Assembly: GCF_001941965.1 (NCBI RefSeq)
Contig: NZ_MKZO01000079.1
Location: 1-64,000, forward strand
DNA: 64,000 nucleotides
Direction of reading: 5' to 3'
From: Pseudomonas putida
GTDB taxonomy: Bacteria > Pseudomonadota > Gammaproteobacteria > Pseudomonadales > Pseudomonadaceae
Below the pieces are notes generated by a model. It was given only the letters and a program-made list of their open reading frames with translations. It was not told where the DNA came from and did no database searches. Within the stretch, counting starts at the first letter, position 1; every line of letters starts with the position of its first letter. Positions 33,782 through 42,743 of this stretch are shown here, in pieces. The translations under genes and the position numbers were made by a program.

Positions 33782-35440
33782 TCAGTGACTGGAAGCGGCA
33801 GCGGCGCCAAGGCCGGTCTGGGCGCGGACGAACTGGTCGTCGAAGGCCTCGCGTTCACGGGCGGCGCGGGCGCTGTGGTCGAGCAGCGAGACCACCACCG
33901 TGACCAGGAACGCCAGGGGCATGGAGAACAGCGCCGGGTGGTCGTAGGGGTAGATGGCCTGGGCATTGCCCAGCACCGCGACCCACACCGCCGGCGACAG
34001 GATCACCAGCACCAGGGCGCTGACCAGCCCGGCGAAACCGCCGGCCAGGGCGCCGCGGGTGGTCAGGCCTTTCCAGTACATGGCCATGATCAGCACGGGG
34101 AAGTTGGTCGAGGCGGCTATGCCGAAGGTCAGGCCGACGAGGAAGGCGATGTTCTGGTTTTCGAACAGCAAGCCCAGGCAGATCGCGACCAGGCCCAGGC
34201 CCACGGTGGCGAAGCGGGTCACGCGCATTTCCTGTTGTTCGCTGGCCGTGCCTTTCTTCAGCACCGTGGCGTACAGGTCGTGTGAAATCGCCGAGGCCCC
34301 GGCCAGGGCCAGGCCGGACACCACCGCCAGGATGGTGGCGAAAGCTACCGCCGAGAGGAAACCGAGGAACAGGTTGCCGCCCACCGCCTTGGCCAGGTGC
34401 ATGGCAACCATGTTGCCGCCGCCGATCAGCCCCGCTTTCAGGTCACCACCGACGAAGAACTGCGGATCGGTGCCGACGATCACGATGGCGGCATAGCCGA
34501 GGATCATCACCACCAGGAAGAAGAAACCGATGAAACCGGTGGCGTAGAACACCGACTTGCGGGCTTCCTTGGCGTTGGGCACGGTGAAGAAGCGCATCAG
34601 GATATGCGGCAGCCCGGCGATGCCGAATACCAGGCCGAGGGACAGCGACGCCGCGTTGATCGGGTCGGCCAGCATCGCGCCGGGGCCCATGATGTTCCAG
34701 CCCGTGGCATGGGCCTCGACGGCGCGGGCGGCGAGGGTTTCGAAGCTGAAACCGAACTCGGCCATGGCCAGCAGGGCCAGGGTGCTGCCGCCGACGAGCA
34801 GCAGTACCGCCTTGATGATCTGCACCCAGGTGGTGGCGATCATCCCGCCGAAGATCACATAGACCAGCATCAGTGCGCCGACCACCATCACCGCGGTGCG
34901 GTAGTCGAGGCCGAACAGCAGCTTGATCAGTTGCCCGGCACCGACCATCTGCACCACCAGGTAGCAGCACACCACGGTCAGCGAGCCGAAGGCGGCGAAG
35001 GTGCGGATGCGGGTCTGGTCGAGGCGGTAGGAGACGATATCGGCGAAGGTGAAGCGCCCCAGGTTGCGCAGGCGCTCGGCCATCAGGAAGGTGATGATCG
35101 GCCAGCCGACGAAGAACGCCACGGTGTAGATGAAGCCGTCGTAGCCCTTGGCGAAGACCAGGCTGGACAAGCCCAGCAGGGTGGCAGCGGACATGTAGTC
35201 GCCGGCGATCGCCAGGCCGTTCTGGAAACCGCTGATACCGCCGCCGGCGGTGTAGAAGTCCGAGGTCGACTGGGTCTGACGGGCGGCCCACCAGGTGATT
35301 GCCAGGGTGCCGAGGACGAAGACGAAGAACATGCCGATGGCATGCAGGTTGACCGGCTGTTTTTCCGCGACGATCGGCGCGGCGAGGGCGAGTGTCGGGG
35401 CCAGCAGCAGGGCGCCGAGGCAGAGCAGGTGACGGCTCAT
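33782..35440 (-). CDS. actP: ActP cation/acetate symporter
   Basis: The 552 aa protein belongs to the sodium:solute symporter family. It has an N-terminal hydrophobic leader and about 13 membrane helices. Conserved stretches include DFYTAGGGISGFQNGLAIAG, then DYMSAATLLGLSSLVF, and GLPHILMRFFTVPNAKEARK. It imports acetate and related short acids into the cytoplasm. The start at 35440 (AGGAACTGAA upstream) overlaps the stop of the DUF485 gene by 4 bases, the standard yjcH-actP operon. The porin gene downstream may complete a carboxylate uptake unit. Confidence 0.92.
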   Translation of the reverse strand: MSRHLLCLGALLLAPTLALAAPIVAEKQPVNLHAIGMFFVFVLGTLAITWWAARQTQSTSDFYTAGGGISGFQNGLAIAGDYMSAATLLGLSSLVFAKGYDGFIYTVAFFVGWPIITFLMAERLRNLGRFTFADIVSYRLDQTRIRTFAAFGSLTVVCCYLVVQMVGAGQLIKLLFGLDYRTAVMVVGALMLVYVIFGGMIATTWVQIIKAVLLLVGGSTLALLAMAEFGFSFETLAARAVEAHATGWNIMGPGAMLADPINAASLSLGLVFGIAGLPHILMRFFTVPNAKEARKSVFYATGFIGFFFLVVMILGYAAIVIVGTDPQFFVGGDLKAGLIGGGNMVAMHLAKAVGGNLFLGFLSAVAFATILAVVSGLALAGASAISHDLYATVLKKGTASEQQEMRVTRFATVGLGLVAICLGLLFENQNIAFLVGLTFGIAASTNFPVLIMAMYWKGLTTRGALAGGFAGLVSALVLVILSPAVWVAVLGNAQAIYPYDHPALFSMPLAFLVTVVVSLLDHSARAAREREAFDDQFVRAQTGLGAAAASSH

Positions 35441-35763
35441 TTCAGTTCCTCCAGCAGTTCGCTGCTCATGGCGTCGAAGCGGGTATTGGCGCTGCGTACG
35501 TACCAGCCGGTGAGCAGCCAGGACAGCACGATCAGCGCCGCTGCCACGGGAATGCCCAGGGTCAGTTGGCGCCCCTCGGCCAAGGGTGCATGCAGCCAGT
35601 GCGGCTGGAAGGCCACCACCGCCATGAACAGGTAATAGGCGCCCAGCACGGCAGCGCTGAGGGACCAGGACAGGCGCGAGCGATTGCGTACCAGTTGCTG
35701 GAATTTCGGATTGGCGCGGATCCGCGCACAACGTTGGGCATGGGACAGGTCGGTGCTGCTCAT
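35437..35763 (-). CDS. yjcH: DUF485 inner-membrane protein (YjcH)
   Basis: The 108 aa protein has two membrane helices (about 33-54 and 72-92) and the family pattern SHAQRCARIRANPKFQQLVR at the N-terminus. It is always found before actP-type symporters and probably assists them. ATGA overlap with actP means coupled translation. The upstream region of 405 bases holds the operon promoter. Confidence 0.88.
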   Translation of the reverse strand: MSSTDLSHAQRCARIRANPKFQQLVRNRSRLSWSLSAAVLGAYYLFMAVVAFQPHWLHAPLAEGRQLTLGIPVAAALIVLSWLLTGWYVRSANTRFDAMSSELLEELK

Positions 35764-36168
35764 GGGGTGGGGCTCCTTGGTTTTTCTTATGGTTTTTTGT
35801 CCGGCACTTTTTTCAGGGTGCAGGTGGTCGTGGCGGCGGGCCTGGGCCCGTCACCGGATGCGGAGGTGAAATGCGGCTGGCGCGTTTACGCGCCGGGGAT
35901 AGGTGTTCGGAAGACGAAGAGGTGACGGCAGAGAACAGGACTGAATATCGACATGTGTGGCACCCGGCGGCTGATTGTTAGCTCTTGATGTTTGCCGCTT
36001 CCCTGTCGAGGAGAGGCGGCGCAGATGGCTCGGGGGGAGTTATATAACAGTCCTGAGTTTATATGGAAGTAATACCTGCAATATATAGTATTTATACTAT
36101 ATTAAACTTGGTTTTTATTGAGGTTTCTGGCTGAAGCGAGGCTGCTTAATGGATTAGTTACCAGATGG
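35764..36168. promoter_or_regulatory. yjcH-actP upstream region with a 20-bp AT palindrome
   Basis: This 405-base region lies between the stop of the LysR gene and the start of yjcH. A very AT-rich stretch (about 36,045-36,120) contains ATATAGTA-TTTA-TACTATAT at 36083-36102, a perfect palindrome unlike the GC-rich surroundings and a likely operator or promoter element. I see no gene here. Confidence 0.5.
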
Positions 36169-37083
36169 TCAGCGAATCTCTTCAAGACTCTCCATCAATT
36201 CCCCGGCCTCAGCCCTCAACGCCCCGCAAAACGCTTCGACGAACCCCGAAGACGGCCGAAACTCCGGCTGCACCAGCATCACCCGATACGGAATCGATAC
36301 CTCCAGCCGCCGCACCTGCAACCCTCGCCCGGCCTCGCGCAGCGCGCTCAGCGGATTGATGATTGCTACCCCCAGCCCTTCACGCACCATGGCGCACACC
36401 GACGCCGCGTTGGTGGTCTCGATCACCGTATGCCGCTCGACACCGGCCTGGCGGAACTGCTCGTCGAGTTGCTGGCGATAGATATCCCGCCCGGCCAGGT
36501 TGATAAAGGCCACGCCCTGGAAGTCCGCCACCGCCAGGCGCTCGCGTTGCAGCAACGCATGTCCGTCGGGCAGCACGCAGAGCATGTCGGCGCTGAACAG
36601 CAACTCGCCCCGCGTGCCCCGTGGTACCTGTTCACCCTCGGTCAGCCCCAGGTCATGCCGCTGGGCACTGAGGGATTCCTCCAGCAACGGCGATTCCTGG
36701 GCACTGATGCACAGCCCGACCCCGGCATGCTGGCGCTGGAACTGCTTGCACACCCGAGGCAGCAGGGTCTGGGAAAACAGCGGCAGGCAGGTCAGGTCCA
36801 ACTGGCCATGCTCGAAACGGCGGATCGACTCCACCAGGCTGTTGATCCGTTCCAGTCCCACATAGGAACGTTCCACTTCCTCCAGCAGCATCAGCGCCTG
36901 GGCGGTGGGCAGCAGGCGTCCGCCCTGGCGATCGAACAATGTCAGGCCACTGAGGCTTTCCAGGCGCGCCAGCTCCCGGCTCACGGTCGGCTGCGAGGTA
37001 AACAGCAGGCGCGCCGCGCCGGTGACGCTGCCGGCCAGCATGATGGCGCGGAAGACTTCGATATGGCGGACGGACAGGGACAT
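36169..37083 (-). CDS. lysR: LysR, activator of lysA
   Basis: The 304 aa LysR-type regulator has its helix-turn-helix at residues 3-60 (VRHIEVFRAIMLAGSVTGAA, TSQPTVSRELARLE). It is divergent from the diaminopimelate decarboxylase gene, as in Escherichia coli, where LysR activates lysA and responds to diaminopimelate and lysine. The start at 37083 is the first ATG before the conserved helix. The 130-base region to lysA holds both promoters. Confidence 0.82.
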   Translation of the reverse strand: MSLSVRHIEVFRAIMLAGSVTGAARLLFTSQPTVSRELARLESLSGLTLFDRQGGRLLPTAQALMLLEEVERSYVGLERINSLVESIRRFEHGQLDLTCLPLFSQTLLPRVCKQFQRQHAGVGLCISAQESPLLEESLSAQRHDLGLTEGEQVPRGTRGELLFSADMLCVLPDGHALLQRERLAVADFQGVAFINLAGRDIYRQQLDEQFRQAGVERHTVIETTNAASVCAMVREGLGVAIINPLSALREAGRGLQVRRLEVSIPYRVMLVQPEFRPSSGFVEAFCGALRAEAGELMESLEEIR

Positions 37084-37213
37084 GGCGGCAGGCCTGTTGC
37101 TGGAGAGGATGCATATCAGAACTGAATGATCTGACAAAGAATAGATATTTTTCTGAATGGCTGTCGTTCGGCATCATGGCGATCTTCCCAATCCCCGCAG
37201 GATGTTTCCCGCA

Positions 37214-38431
37214 ATGACCACGCCTTCCGCCCTGGCCGCCGCCGCGCTGCAATTCCCCACGCCGTTCTGGACCTACGATGCTGCGGTGATCCGCGAGCGC
37301 ATCGCGCGGCTGGACTGCTTCGACGTGGTCCGCTTCGCCCAGAAGGCCTGCTCCAACCTGCATATCCTGCGTCTGATGCGCGAGCACGGCGTGCGCGTCG
37401 ATGCGGTGTCCCTCGGTGAACTGGAGCGCGCCCTGCTGGCCGGCTACAGCCCGGAAGGCGATCCGGCCGGCGTGGTACTGACCTGCGACCTGCTGGACAA
37501 GCCGACCCTGGCCCGCGTGGTCGAGCTCAAGGTCGAGGTCAACTGCGGCTCTATCGACATGCTGCGCCAACTGGGTGAACACTCCCCGGGCCATCGCGTC
37601 TGGCTGCGCATCAACCCGGGCTTCGGCTACGGCCACAGCCGCAAGACCAACACCGGCGGCGAGAACAGCAAGCACGGCATCTGGCATGACGAAATCGGCG
37701 ATGCCCTGGTGGTGATCCGTCAGTACGGCCTGCACCTTGTGGGCATCCACATGCATATCGGTTCGGGTGTGGACTACGGCCACCTGGCCCAGGTCGGCGG
37801 GGCGATGGTCGCCACCATCAAATCGCTGGACCACGATATCGAGGCGTTTTCCATTGGTGGTGGTCTGTCCACGCCGTACCGCGAAGGCGACGTGGCGGTG
37901 GATGTGCAGCGCTACGCCAGCACCTGGCAGCAGGCCCGGGAAGAGATCGAGGCGTTCCTTGCCCACCCGGTGCGCATGGAGATCGAGCCGGGGCGTTTCC
38001 TCGTCGCCGAGTCGGGTCGCCTGGTGACTGAAGTGCGTGCGGTCAAGCGTGCGGGCAGCCGTCAGTTCGTGCTGGTGGATGCCGGTTTCAACGACCTGAT
38101 GCGTCCGGCCATGTACGGCGCCTATCACCATATGAGCGTGGTCGACGCGGCGGACCGTGCCGAAGTGGAATGCGTGGTGGGCGGGCCGCTGTGCGAGTCC
38201 GGCGATGTTTTCACCCAGGACGACCAGGGCCTGGTCCCGCGCTTGCTGCCGCAGCCGCAGGTCGGTGATCTGCTGGTGATGCATGACACCGGGGCCTATG
38301 GCGCGTCGATGTCGTCGAACTACAACAGCCGGCCGCTGCTGGCCGAGGTATTGCTGGACGGGGCCGAGGTGAGGCTGATCCGTCGGGCGCAGCCGCTGGC
38401 TGATCTGCTGGCGCTGGAGCAGGGGCTGTAA
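37214..38431 (+). CDS. lysA: diaminopimelate decarboxylase, LysR-regulated type
   Basis: The 405 aa protein has the fold III PLP-enzyme features: PLP lysine in FAQKACSN (K44), HMHIGSGVDYG, the glycine-rich IGGGLSTPY, and the partner residues in GGPLCESGDVF and DTGAYGASMSSNYNSRP. It converts meso-diaminopimelate to lysine and carbon dioxide in the last step of lysine synthesis. The ATG at 37214 is preferred; 37202 is an in-frame alternative. As lysR is adjacent, expression should respond to the diaminopimelate/lysine balance. Confidence 0.9.
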   Translation: MTTPSALAAAALQFPTPFWTYDAAVIRERIARLDCFDVVRFAQKACSNLHILRLMREHGVRVDAVSLGELERALLAGYSPEGDPAGVVLTCDLLDKPTLARVVELKVEVNCGSIDMLRQLGEHSPGHRVWLRINPGFGYGHSRKTNTGGENSKHGIWHDEIGDALVVIRQYGLHLVGIHMHIGSGVDYGHLAQVGGAMVATIKSLDHDIEAFSIGGGLSTPYREGDVAVDVQRYASTWQQAREEIEAFLAHPVRMEIEPGRFLVAESGRLVTEVRAVKRAGSRQFVLVDAGFNDLMRPAMYGAYHHMSVVDAADRAEVECVVGGPLCESGDVFTQDDQGLVPRLLPQPQVGDLLVMHDTGAYGASMSSNYNSRPLLAEVLLDGAEVRLIRRAQPLADLLALEQGL

Positions 38432-38455
38432 TTCAGGATCTTCATTGCTGCTGAT

Positions 38456-38549
38456 GGCCTCATCGCTGGCAAGCCAGCTCCCACAGGTTCACCTCTGCCC
38501 TTGAGACCGGTGCAATCCCTGTGGGAGCTGGCTTGCCAGCGATAGGGCC
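38456..38549. repeat. REP doublet 3
   Basis: Inverted REP pair between the convergent lysA and hydrolase genes, with a longer spacer than the others. The stem extends outward (ctgatggcc...ggccatcag). Confidence 0.92.
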
Positions 38550-38573
38550 ATCAGCAGCACCACAAGGTCAGGA

Positions 38574-39092
38574 TCAGAACTCGAACTCCTGAGCCATCAC
38601 CACCCGACAAAACGCCCCCGCCAACGTCCCGTTGTGATGCGCCACGATCGCCTGCGCGCTCAACCCCGGCGTATCCGAACAGCTGTGCCCATCCGCCACC
38701 AGCACCGCCGCAAACCCCAGGTCCCCCGCAGCACGACAGGTGCTGTCCACGCAGTACTGCGTCTTCATTCCGGCGATCACCACGCCCGTAGCGCCACAGT
38801 CCCTGAGCATTTCCACCAACCCGGTGCCGACGAACGCATTCGGCCGGCGCTTCTCGAACACCTGCTCGCTGCCGTCCAGGCGCAGCTCGGGGATCAACCG
38901 GGTCAGCGCACTGTCCGGCGCCAACGGCGAGCCTTCAGGCCCCACATGCCGGGCCAGAAACACCGGCGCACCAGCGGCATGCGCCTTGTCCAGCAGGCTA
39001 TTGACCACTTCGATCATCGCCTCGCCGCGCCACGGTTTATCCGGGCCATGAACCAGGCCGACCTGCAGATCAAGAATCAAGAGTGCATCCAT
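38574..39092 (-). CDS. isochorismatase-family cysteine hydrolase
   Basis: The 172 aa protein has the catalytic triad of the cysteine hydrolase family: D8 in LLILDLQVG, K81 in FEKRRPNAF, C114 in GMKTQYCVDST. The cis-peptide region precedes the cysteine. Members hydrolyse amides such as nicotinamide or related substrates; the exact substrate is not readable here. It stands alone, with a terminator upstream (from the MAPEG transcript). Confidence 0.85.
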   Translation of the reverse strand: MDALLILDLQVGLVHGPDKPWRGEAMIEVVNSLLDKAHAAGAPVFLARHVGPEGSPLAPDSALTRLIPELRLDGSEQVFEKRRPNAFVGTGLVEMLRDCGATGVVIAGMKTQYCVDSTCRAAGDLGFAAVLVADGHSCSDTPGLSAQAIVAHHNGTLAGAFCRVVMAQEFEF

Positions 39093-39142
39093 GGGTATCG
39101 CTCCTTGTGATAAGCCAGCGATACCGGAACCCCAACGAAAAA

Positions 39143-39167
39143 GGCCCCGTCCATCGCTGGCGGGGCC
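39143..39167 (-). terminator. rho-independent terminator
   Basis: GGCCCCG pairs with CGGGGCC. On the minus strand a run of five T follows, ending the MAPEG transcript; the plus strand has only TTT. Confidence 0.8.
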
Positions 39168-39190
39168 TTTCGGGTCTGGCTGTCAGCAGC

Positions 39191-39259
39191 TCAGGAACAC
39201 CCGTGCACCCCGCCGTTGGCGGTGGTGGTCGTGGTCGAGGTGCTGTGGAAAAGGTTCAT
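39191..39259 (-). CDS. possible 22 aa threonine-rich peptide
   Basis: MNLFHSTSTTTTTANGGVHG-CS followed by TGA lies between the MAPEG stop (39300) and the transcript terminator, so it would be on the same mRNA. No Shine-Dalgarno sequence is seen; translation would need coupling. The composition (six Thr in seven residues, then NGG and HGCS) is unusual. Confidence 0.3.
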   Translation of the reverse strand: MNLFHSTSTTTTTANGGVHGCS

Positions 39260-39299
39260 GAAGCCGACAGTAGCGTTGATGGCGGGTTGATTGCAACCC

Positions 39300-39731
39300 T
39301 CACTGCAGTGCCAGCGCCCGGCTCACCACCATCCCGGCCAAGCCCAGGAGGCAGGCGAGGGCGATGGCATAGGCGAGGGTTCGCCACGGTTGCCATTGCC
39401 GCAGGTAGCACAGGGTATGGGCGATGCGCGCGGCCGTGAATACGCAGAATAGCGCCAGGCTGGCGCCGGCGGCAGTGTCCAGCGCCACGCACAGGCCGCC
39501 GAGCACGAAGAACAGCGGGATATTTTCCAGATCGTTGGCCCAGGCCCTGGCTGCCCGCGTGACCTGGGGCAACTCCTCGGGGCTCGCCTGGCGACCGACG
39601 AAGCGGGCGTCTTCGGCATTCTGGAAGGTCAGGCGACTGATGCGGTAGTAGCCCTGATAGCAGGAGATGCCCAGCATCTTCAGGAACAGGATCACGACAC
39701 ACAAGGCATACACGGACAGCAGGGCGCTCAT
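39300..39731 (-). CDS. MAPEG-family membrane protein
   Basis: The 143 aa protein has four hydrophobic segments (SALLSVYALCVVILFLKMLG at the N-terminus, IPLFFVLGGLCVALD, ALFCVFTAARIAHTLCYL and LACLLGLAGMVVS). The MAPEG features ENIPLF and RIAHTLCY are present. MAPEG proteins are membrane glutathione transferase or eicosanoid-type enzymes, in bacteria of poorly known role. The start at 39731 fits AAGGA 6 bases upstream. It is divergent from the paralogue gene at 39961. Confidence 0.85.
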   Translation of the reverse strand: MSALLSVYALCVVILFLKMLGISCYQGYYRISRLTFQNAEDARFVGRQASPEELPQVTRAARAWANDLENIPLFFVLGGLCVALDTAAGASLALFCVFTAARIAHTLCYLRQWQPWRTLAYAIALACLLGLAGMVVSRALALQ

Positions 39732-39776
39732 AGTCATTCCTTTGCAAGCGATGGCGGTGACGCAGGCTAGCAGGTG

Positions 39777-39960
39777 GCCAGGCGGGGTACCTGATATTTC
39801 TGTCAGGTGTGGGAAATGTCTGCCGGTCATAGACTGGCACTGCGCAGTTCGGCGACTTCGCCGATGAAGGCCGGCTATGCCGCTGCCACGTGCCGATCTT
39901 CTTCGAACCCCGCGGGAACGAAGCATCCCAACGATTGCAGCGTTATCAGGAGAGGACATC
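39777..39960 (+). repeat. upstream module, copy A (with ACCTGA-N8-TCAGGT palindrome)
   Basis: This 184-base block precedes the 221 aa paralogue and recurs at 40,637 and 41,869. It contains the palindrome at 39789-39808, a conserved ttcggcgacttcgccgatga segment, and tcttcttcgaaccccg. The minus strand of all three copies preserves the reading AFIGEVAELR, so part of the block may derive from a lost gene end. Confidence 0.85.
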
Positions 39961-40626
39961 ATGGATGTCAAGATTCTTGCCCAGTTGCACGGTGTCAAAG
40001 CGCAAAGCGTGGTGGATCATCAGGAAGTCGACGGCGCGGACATCCTGCGTATCGACCTGAAAAACGAACCTGAACTGCGCCGTGCAATCGAAACGCGCGC
40101 GCGCGACCAGGATATTTTCGACACGGACCGGACGGTGGATGGCACGGCAGTGCGGTTCACGCCTGATCACCTTCTCAAGGCGCGGCAGCTCAATTTTGTC
40201 GATCCCGGTTTGCCCGGTGAGCCGCGTATCCCGGGCTGGCGCCTGGTAGCCGAAGTCTATGGGCCACGTGCCCTTCATGGTGCGGTCGTCGAACGTCTTG
40301 GGTTCTATACGTTCGACCGGCACAGTGGCAGCACGACCTATGATTTTTCCCAGCCCAACGAGCACCTCACCCGGCCTTGGGCGAGATACAGCCTGGGGTA
40401 TCTGGACGAAGGTGACAAACTGGTGATGCTGGGGGTCAACCCCAGCAAGGGCAATATCGAGGTCAACCATATCGACACCGGCGAGAATGCCCAGGAGCTG
40501 AGCGGCACATTCGCCCGGGTGCAGTTCGACATGCCCAATCTCCATGAGCACTTCCCGCAAGCGCCTGACCGCGGATTCCTGGTGTACCTGCCGTCCGGTT
40601 TCTATCGGTTGAACGGCACCTGGTAA
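39961..40626 (+). CDS. unrecognised protein, paralogue 1 of a local family
   Basis: The 221 aa protein (MDVKILAQLHGVKAQSVVDH) has AGGAGAGGA 5 bases before its start. It shares with the gene at 42055 an N-terminal SVV(D/E)H...DGADILRIDL segment, the block FDRHSGSTTYDFSQP, then GYL, EVNH, AGEN/TGEN, FPQAPDR and a common end (Y-x-L-x-GTW). There is no signal peptide or membrane segment. The C-terminal half is rich in aromatic residues and beta-like, as in lectin or aegerolysin-like folds, but this is only an impression. I know no family for it. Confidence 0.7.
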   Translation: MDVKILAQLHGVKAQSVVDHQEVDGADILRIDLKNEPELRRAIETRARDQDIFDTDRTVDGTAVRFTPDHLLKARQLNFVDPGLPGEPRIPGWRLVAEVYGPRALHGAVVERLGFYTFDRHSGSTTYDFSQPNEHLTRPWARYSLGYLDEGDKLVMLGVNPSKGNIEVNHIDTGENAQELSGTFARVQFDMPNLHEHFPQAPDRGFLVYLPSGFYRLNGTW

Positions 40627-40636
40627 CGGCGCAGCG

Positions 40637-40780
40637 ACCTGATATTTCTGTCAGGTGTGCAGGGAAGGCCATCGCCATGGACTGGCCTTGCGCATTTCGG
40701 CGACCTCGCCAATGAAGGCCGGGCGTGCCGCTGGCACGTGCCGGTCTTCTTCGAACCCCGCCGGGACGAAGCGTTACGCA
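40637..40780 (+). repeat. upstream module, copy B (orphan)
   Basis: A second copy of the module, with the palindrome at 40637-40656, directly after paralogue 1. No paralogue gene follows it; the next coding sequence is the convergent lipoprotein gene. This suggests a gene copy was deleted here. Confidence 0.8.
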
Positions 40781-40853
40781 AATGCCGGCGCACTCGAGGC
40801 CAACGGTAGTCCGGATGGGGTATTGTCCGGGCTACAGTCTGGCGAGGAGCGGC

Positions 40854-41570
40854 TCAGGGCCGCGCCGTTGGTTGCTGCGCTGGGTCGATACGAGCCAGTT
40901 GCACGGCCAGGACGTGGGGGGTGAGCTTGGTGCTCTCGTCGTACATCCTGTTCTGAATGGCGCCGACCACCTGGATGGCAGATTGAATCGAGCTCTCGCT
41001 GATTTCCGCAAAGTTTGGCATCGAACCCAGCTTTGGCGAGTTGATCCCGATCTTGGTGATTTCCATGGTGCCGGTCAGGTTGCCGGCCTTGGCCGCGAAG
41101 CCGATGGCGATGAGGCTTCCAAGGTCGAGGTTGGCCTTCTTGGTAGTGATCGACGCTTTGATCCGGATCCCGACTCCCACCAGGCAGGGCAGGTTTCCAT
41201 TGTCGGTGAGCTCGTCTCGGTACTTGGAGTAATCGAAGATCACCGTGTAGTTACCGGCATTGCCGGAAAACTTCGCTCCCATGTAGCCGACGCCCACTTC
41301 GTGGTCGGTCTTCAGGATCGATACAAAGTTCTTTTCCAGCGGCAGCAGGTCATTGATTTCCTGGTTGTTCAGTTCCGACCAGTATTGCCGCTTGATCCCG
41401 TTGCCCGTTTGCCTTTCTACCCAGTCCGAGTTGCCCGGATGCACCGAAACGAACTCGTTCGTGGTGGGTGTCAGCTGATGATTGTCGACGTTTTTGTAGG
41501 GCACGGCACAGCCCGCCAGCGCACTGCACATGGCGAGGCTTGCCGACAGGGCTTTAAGTGTTGTTGTCAT
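40854..41570 (-). CDS. lipoprotein of unknown function
   Basis: The 238 aa protein starts MTTTLKALSASLAMCSALAG and then C21, a proper lipobox (LAGC), so it should be lipid-anchored in the cell envelope. GGAAGGAAG precedes the ATG at 41570. The mature part has beta-rich stretches (YTVIFDYSKYRDELTDNG, then GVGIRIKASITTKKANLDL). I do not recognise the family. It lies inside the paralogue locus, on the opposite strand. Confidence 0.75.
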   Translation of the reverse strand: MTTTLKALSASLAMCSALAGCAVPYKNVDNHQLTPTTNEFVSVHPGNSDWVERQTGNGIKRQYWSELNNQEINDLLPLEKNFVSILKTDHEVGVGYMGAKFSGNAGNYTVIFDYSKYRDELTDNGNLPCLVGVGIRIKASITTKKANLDLGSLIAIGFAAKAGNLTGTMEITKIGINSPKLGSMPNFAEISESSIQSAIQVVGAIQNRMYDESTKLTPHVLAVQLARIDPAQQPTARP

Positions 41571-41805
41571 GCGCGTACTTCCTTCCTGGAACTTGATGGG
41601 TGGCAGAATGATGGCCGGTTGCCGGGAGGAGCATAGATGATCCCGTGTGGGCCGGATGAGGGTATGGTCCAGGCCAGGGAAGAAAATGTCAGTGCGCAAA
41701 TATTTTGTGTATCTGTCTGGTCATGAACGGCTTCCCCGCCGGTTGACCTGTACATTGCGTTCACCCATCGCCGCCGCCTCGGGTCATGGCGCGCGAAGCT
41801 CGCCG

Positions 41806-41861
41806 TTGCGCAGATCCTCTCGACATGGAGCCGCGGCACCAGGGCCATGCGCGGGATCAGC
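41806..41861 (-). pseudogene. fragment of a LysR gene 3' region
   Basis: The DNA is clearly similar to 43,153-43,230 in the LysR gene of this locus. The minus strand reads MALVPRLHVER, against GMALVPRLYVEE there. It lies just left of module copy C. A unit of LysR end plus module plus paralogue therefore seems to have been duplicated and then eroded. Confidence 0.65.
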
Positions 41862-41868
41862 TAACGCA

Positions 41869-42054
41869 TGGCCGGGCGGGGTACCTGGTATTTCTGTCAG
41901 GTGGGGGAAACCTCTGCCGGTCATAGACTGGCCTCGCGCAGTTCGGCGACCTCGCCGATGAACACCGCACGTGTCGCTGCCGCGCGCGGTTTTCTTCGAA
42001 CCCCGTCGGGACGAAGCATCCTGTTCATTGCAGCGCTACGAGGAGACGACATCA
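41869..42054 (+). repeat. upstream module, copy C
   Basis: Third copy, directly upstream of paralogue 2. The palindrome at 41883-41902 has one changed base (ACCTGG instead of ACCTGA). Similarity to copy A continues to the start codon (aggagacgacatc against aggagaggacatc). Confidence 0.85.
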
Positions 42055-42731
42055 TGGATGTCAAACAACTTGCTTTGCAGGCGGGCCTGAGACCGGAGAG
42101 CGTGGTGGAACACAAGCACGTCAAGGGCGCGGATATCTTCCGTATCGATCTGAGCAAGGCGCCTGAGCTGCGTCGTGCTGCGCAGCAGCGTTCCGCTGGC
42201 GGTATCCAGTTGCCCGATGGCGATATCTTCAACACCGGGTTCCTGCTCGACGGTGTGGAGCGCGACCCCGGGTACGTTGCCGAGCATATGGGGAAGGAGC
42301 GCAACTACAACTTCATTGGTCCGGACCATAGACCCATTCCCGCCTGGTTCCTGAGGGCGGAAAACTACGCGCCCAACAGTCTGTATGGCGCGCTCGTTGA
42401 GTTCGTCGGCTTCTGGGTCTTCGATAAACACAGCGGCTCCACGACCTATGATCTCTCCACGCCGCACGACGGGAGCCGGCCCTGGATGCGCTACGGCCTG
42501 GGCTATTTGCCGAACCCTGACGTCTACATGTATTACATCTCGTTCGCGCCGACTTCGGGCTTTATAGAAGTTAACCATGACGCGGCTGGCGAAAACCGCA
42601 TGGACCTGAACGGTGCGTTCGCGAAGGTGCATTTCACCATGCCCAACTGCCGCGATGTGTTCCCGCAGGCGCCGGACCGTGAGTTCACCGTGGAGCTGGG
42701 TGGCCATTACCAGCTTGTCGGCACCTGGTAA
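42055..42731 (+). CDS. unrecognised protein, paralogue 2 of a local family
   Basis: The 225 aa protein MDVKQLALQAGLRPESVVEH is collinear with paralogue 1. Shared blocks are KGADIFRIDL, GFWVFDKHSGSTTYDLS, RPWMRYGLGYL, EVNHDAAGEN, FPQAPDREF and the terminal LVGTW. Divergence in the region about 60-100 is larger. GAGGAGACGACATC before the ATG gives a good ribosome site. Cytosolic by sequence. The function is unknown. The duplicated module upstream suggests common regulation of the paralogues. Confidence 0.7.
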
Positions 42732-42743
42732 CGCTGCGTGGCT

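Noticed and set aside
35950..35975. Sigma-54 promoter (tggcac) upstream of yjcH
   Set aside because: The matching -12 element (TTGC) is missing at the required spacing, and the motif is on the wrong strand for the operon.
36653..38284. 543-codon minus-strand frame across lysR and lysA
   Set aside because: Runs antisense to lysA; its composition is not protein-like.
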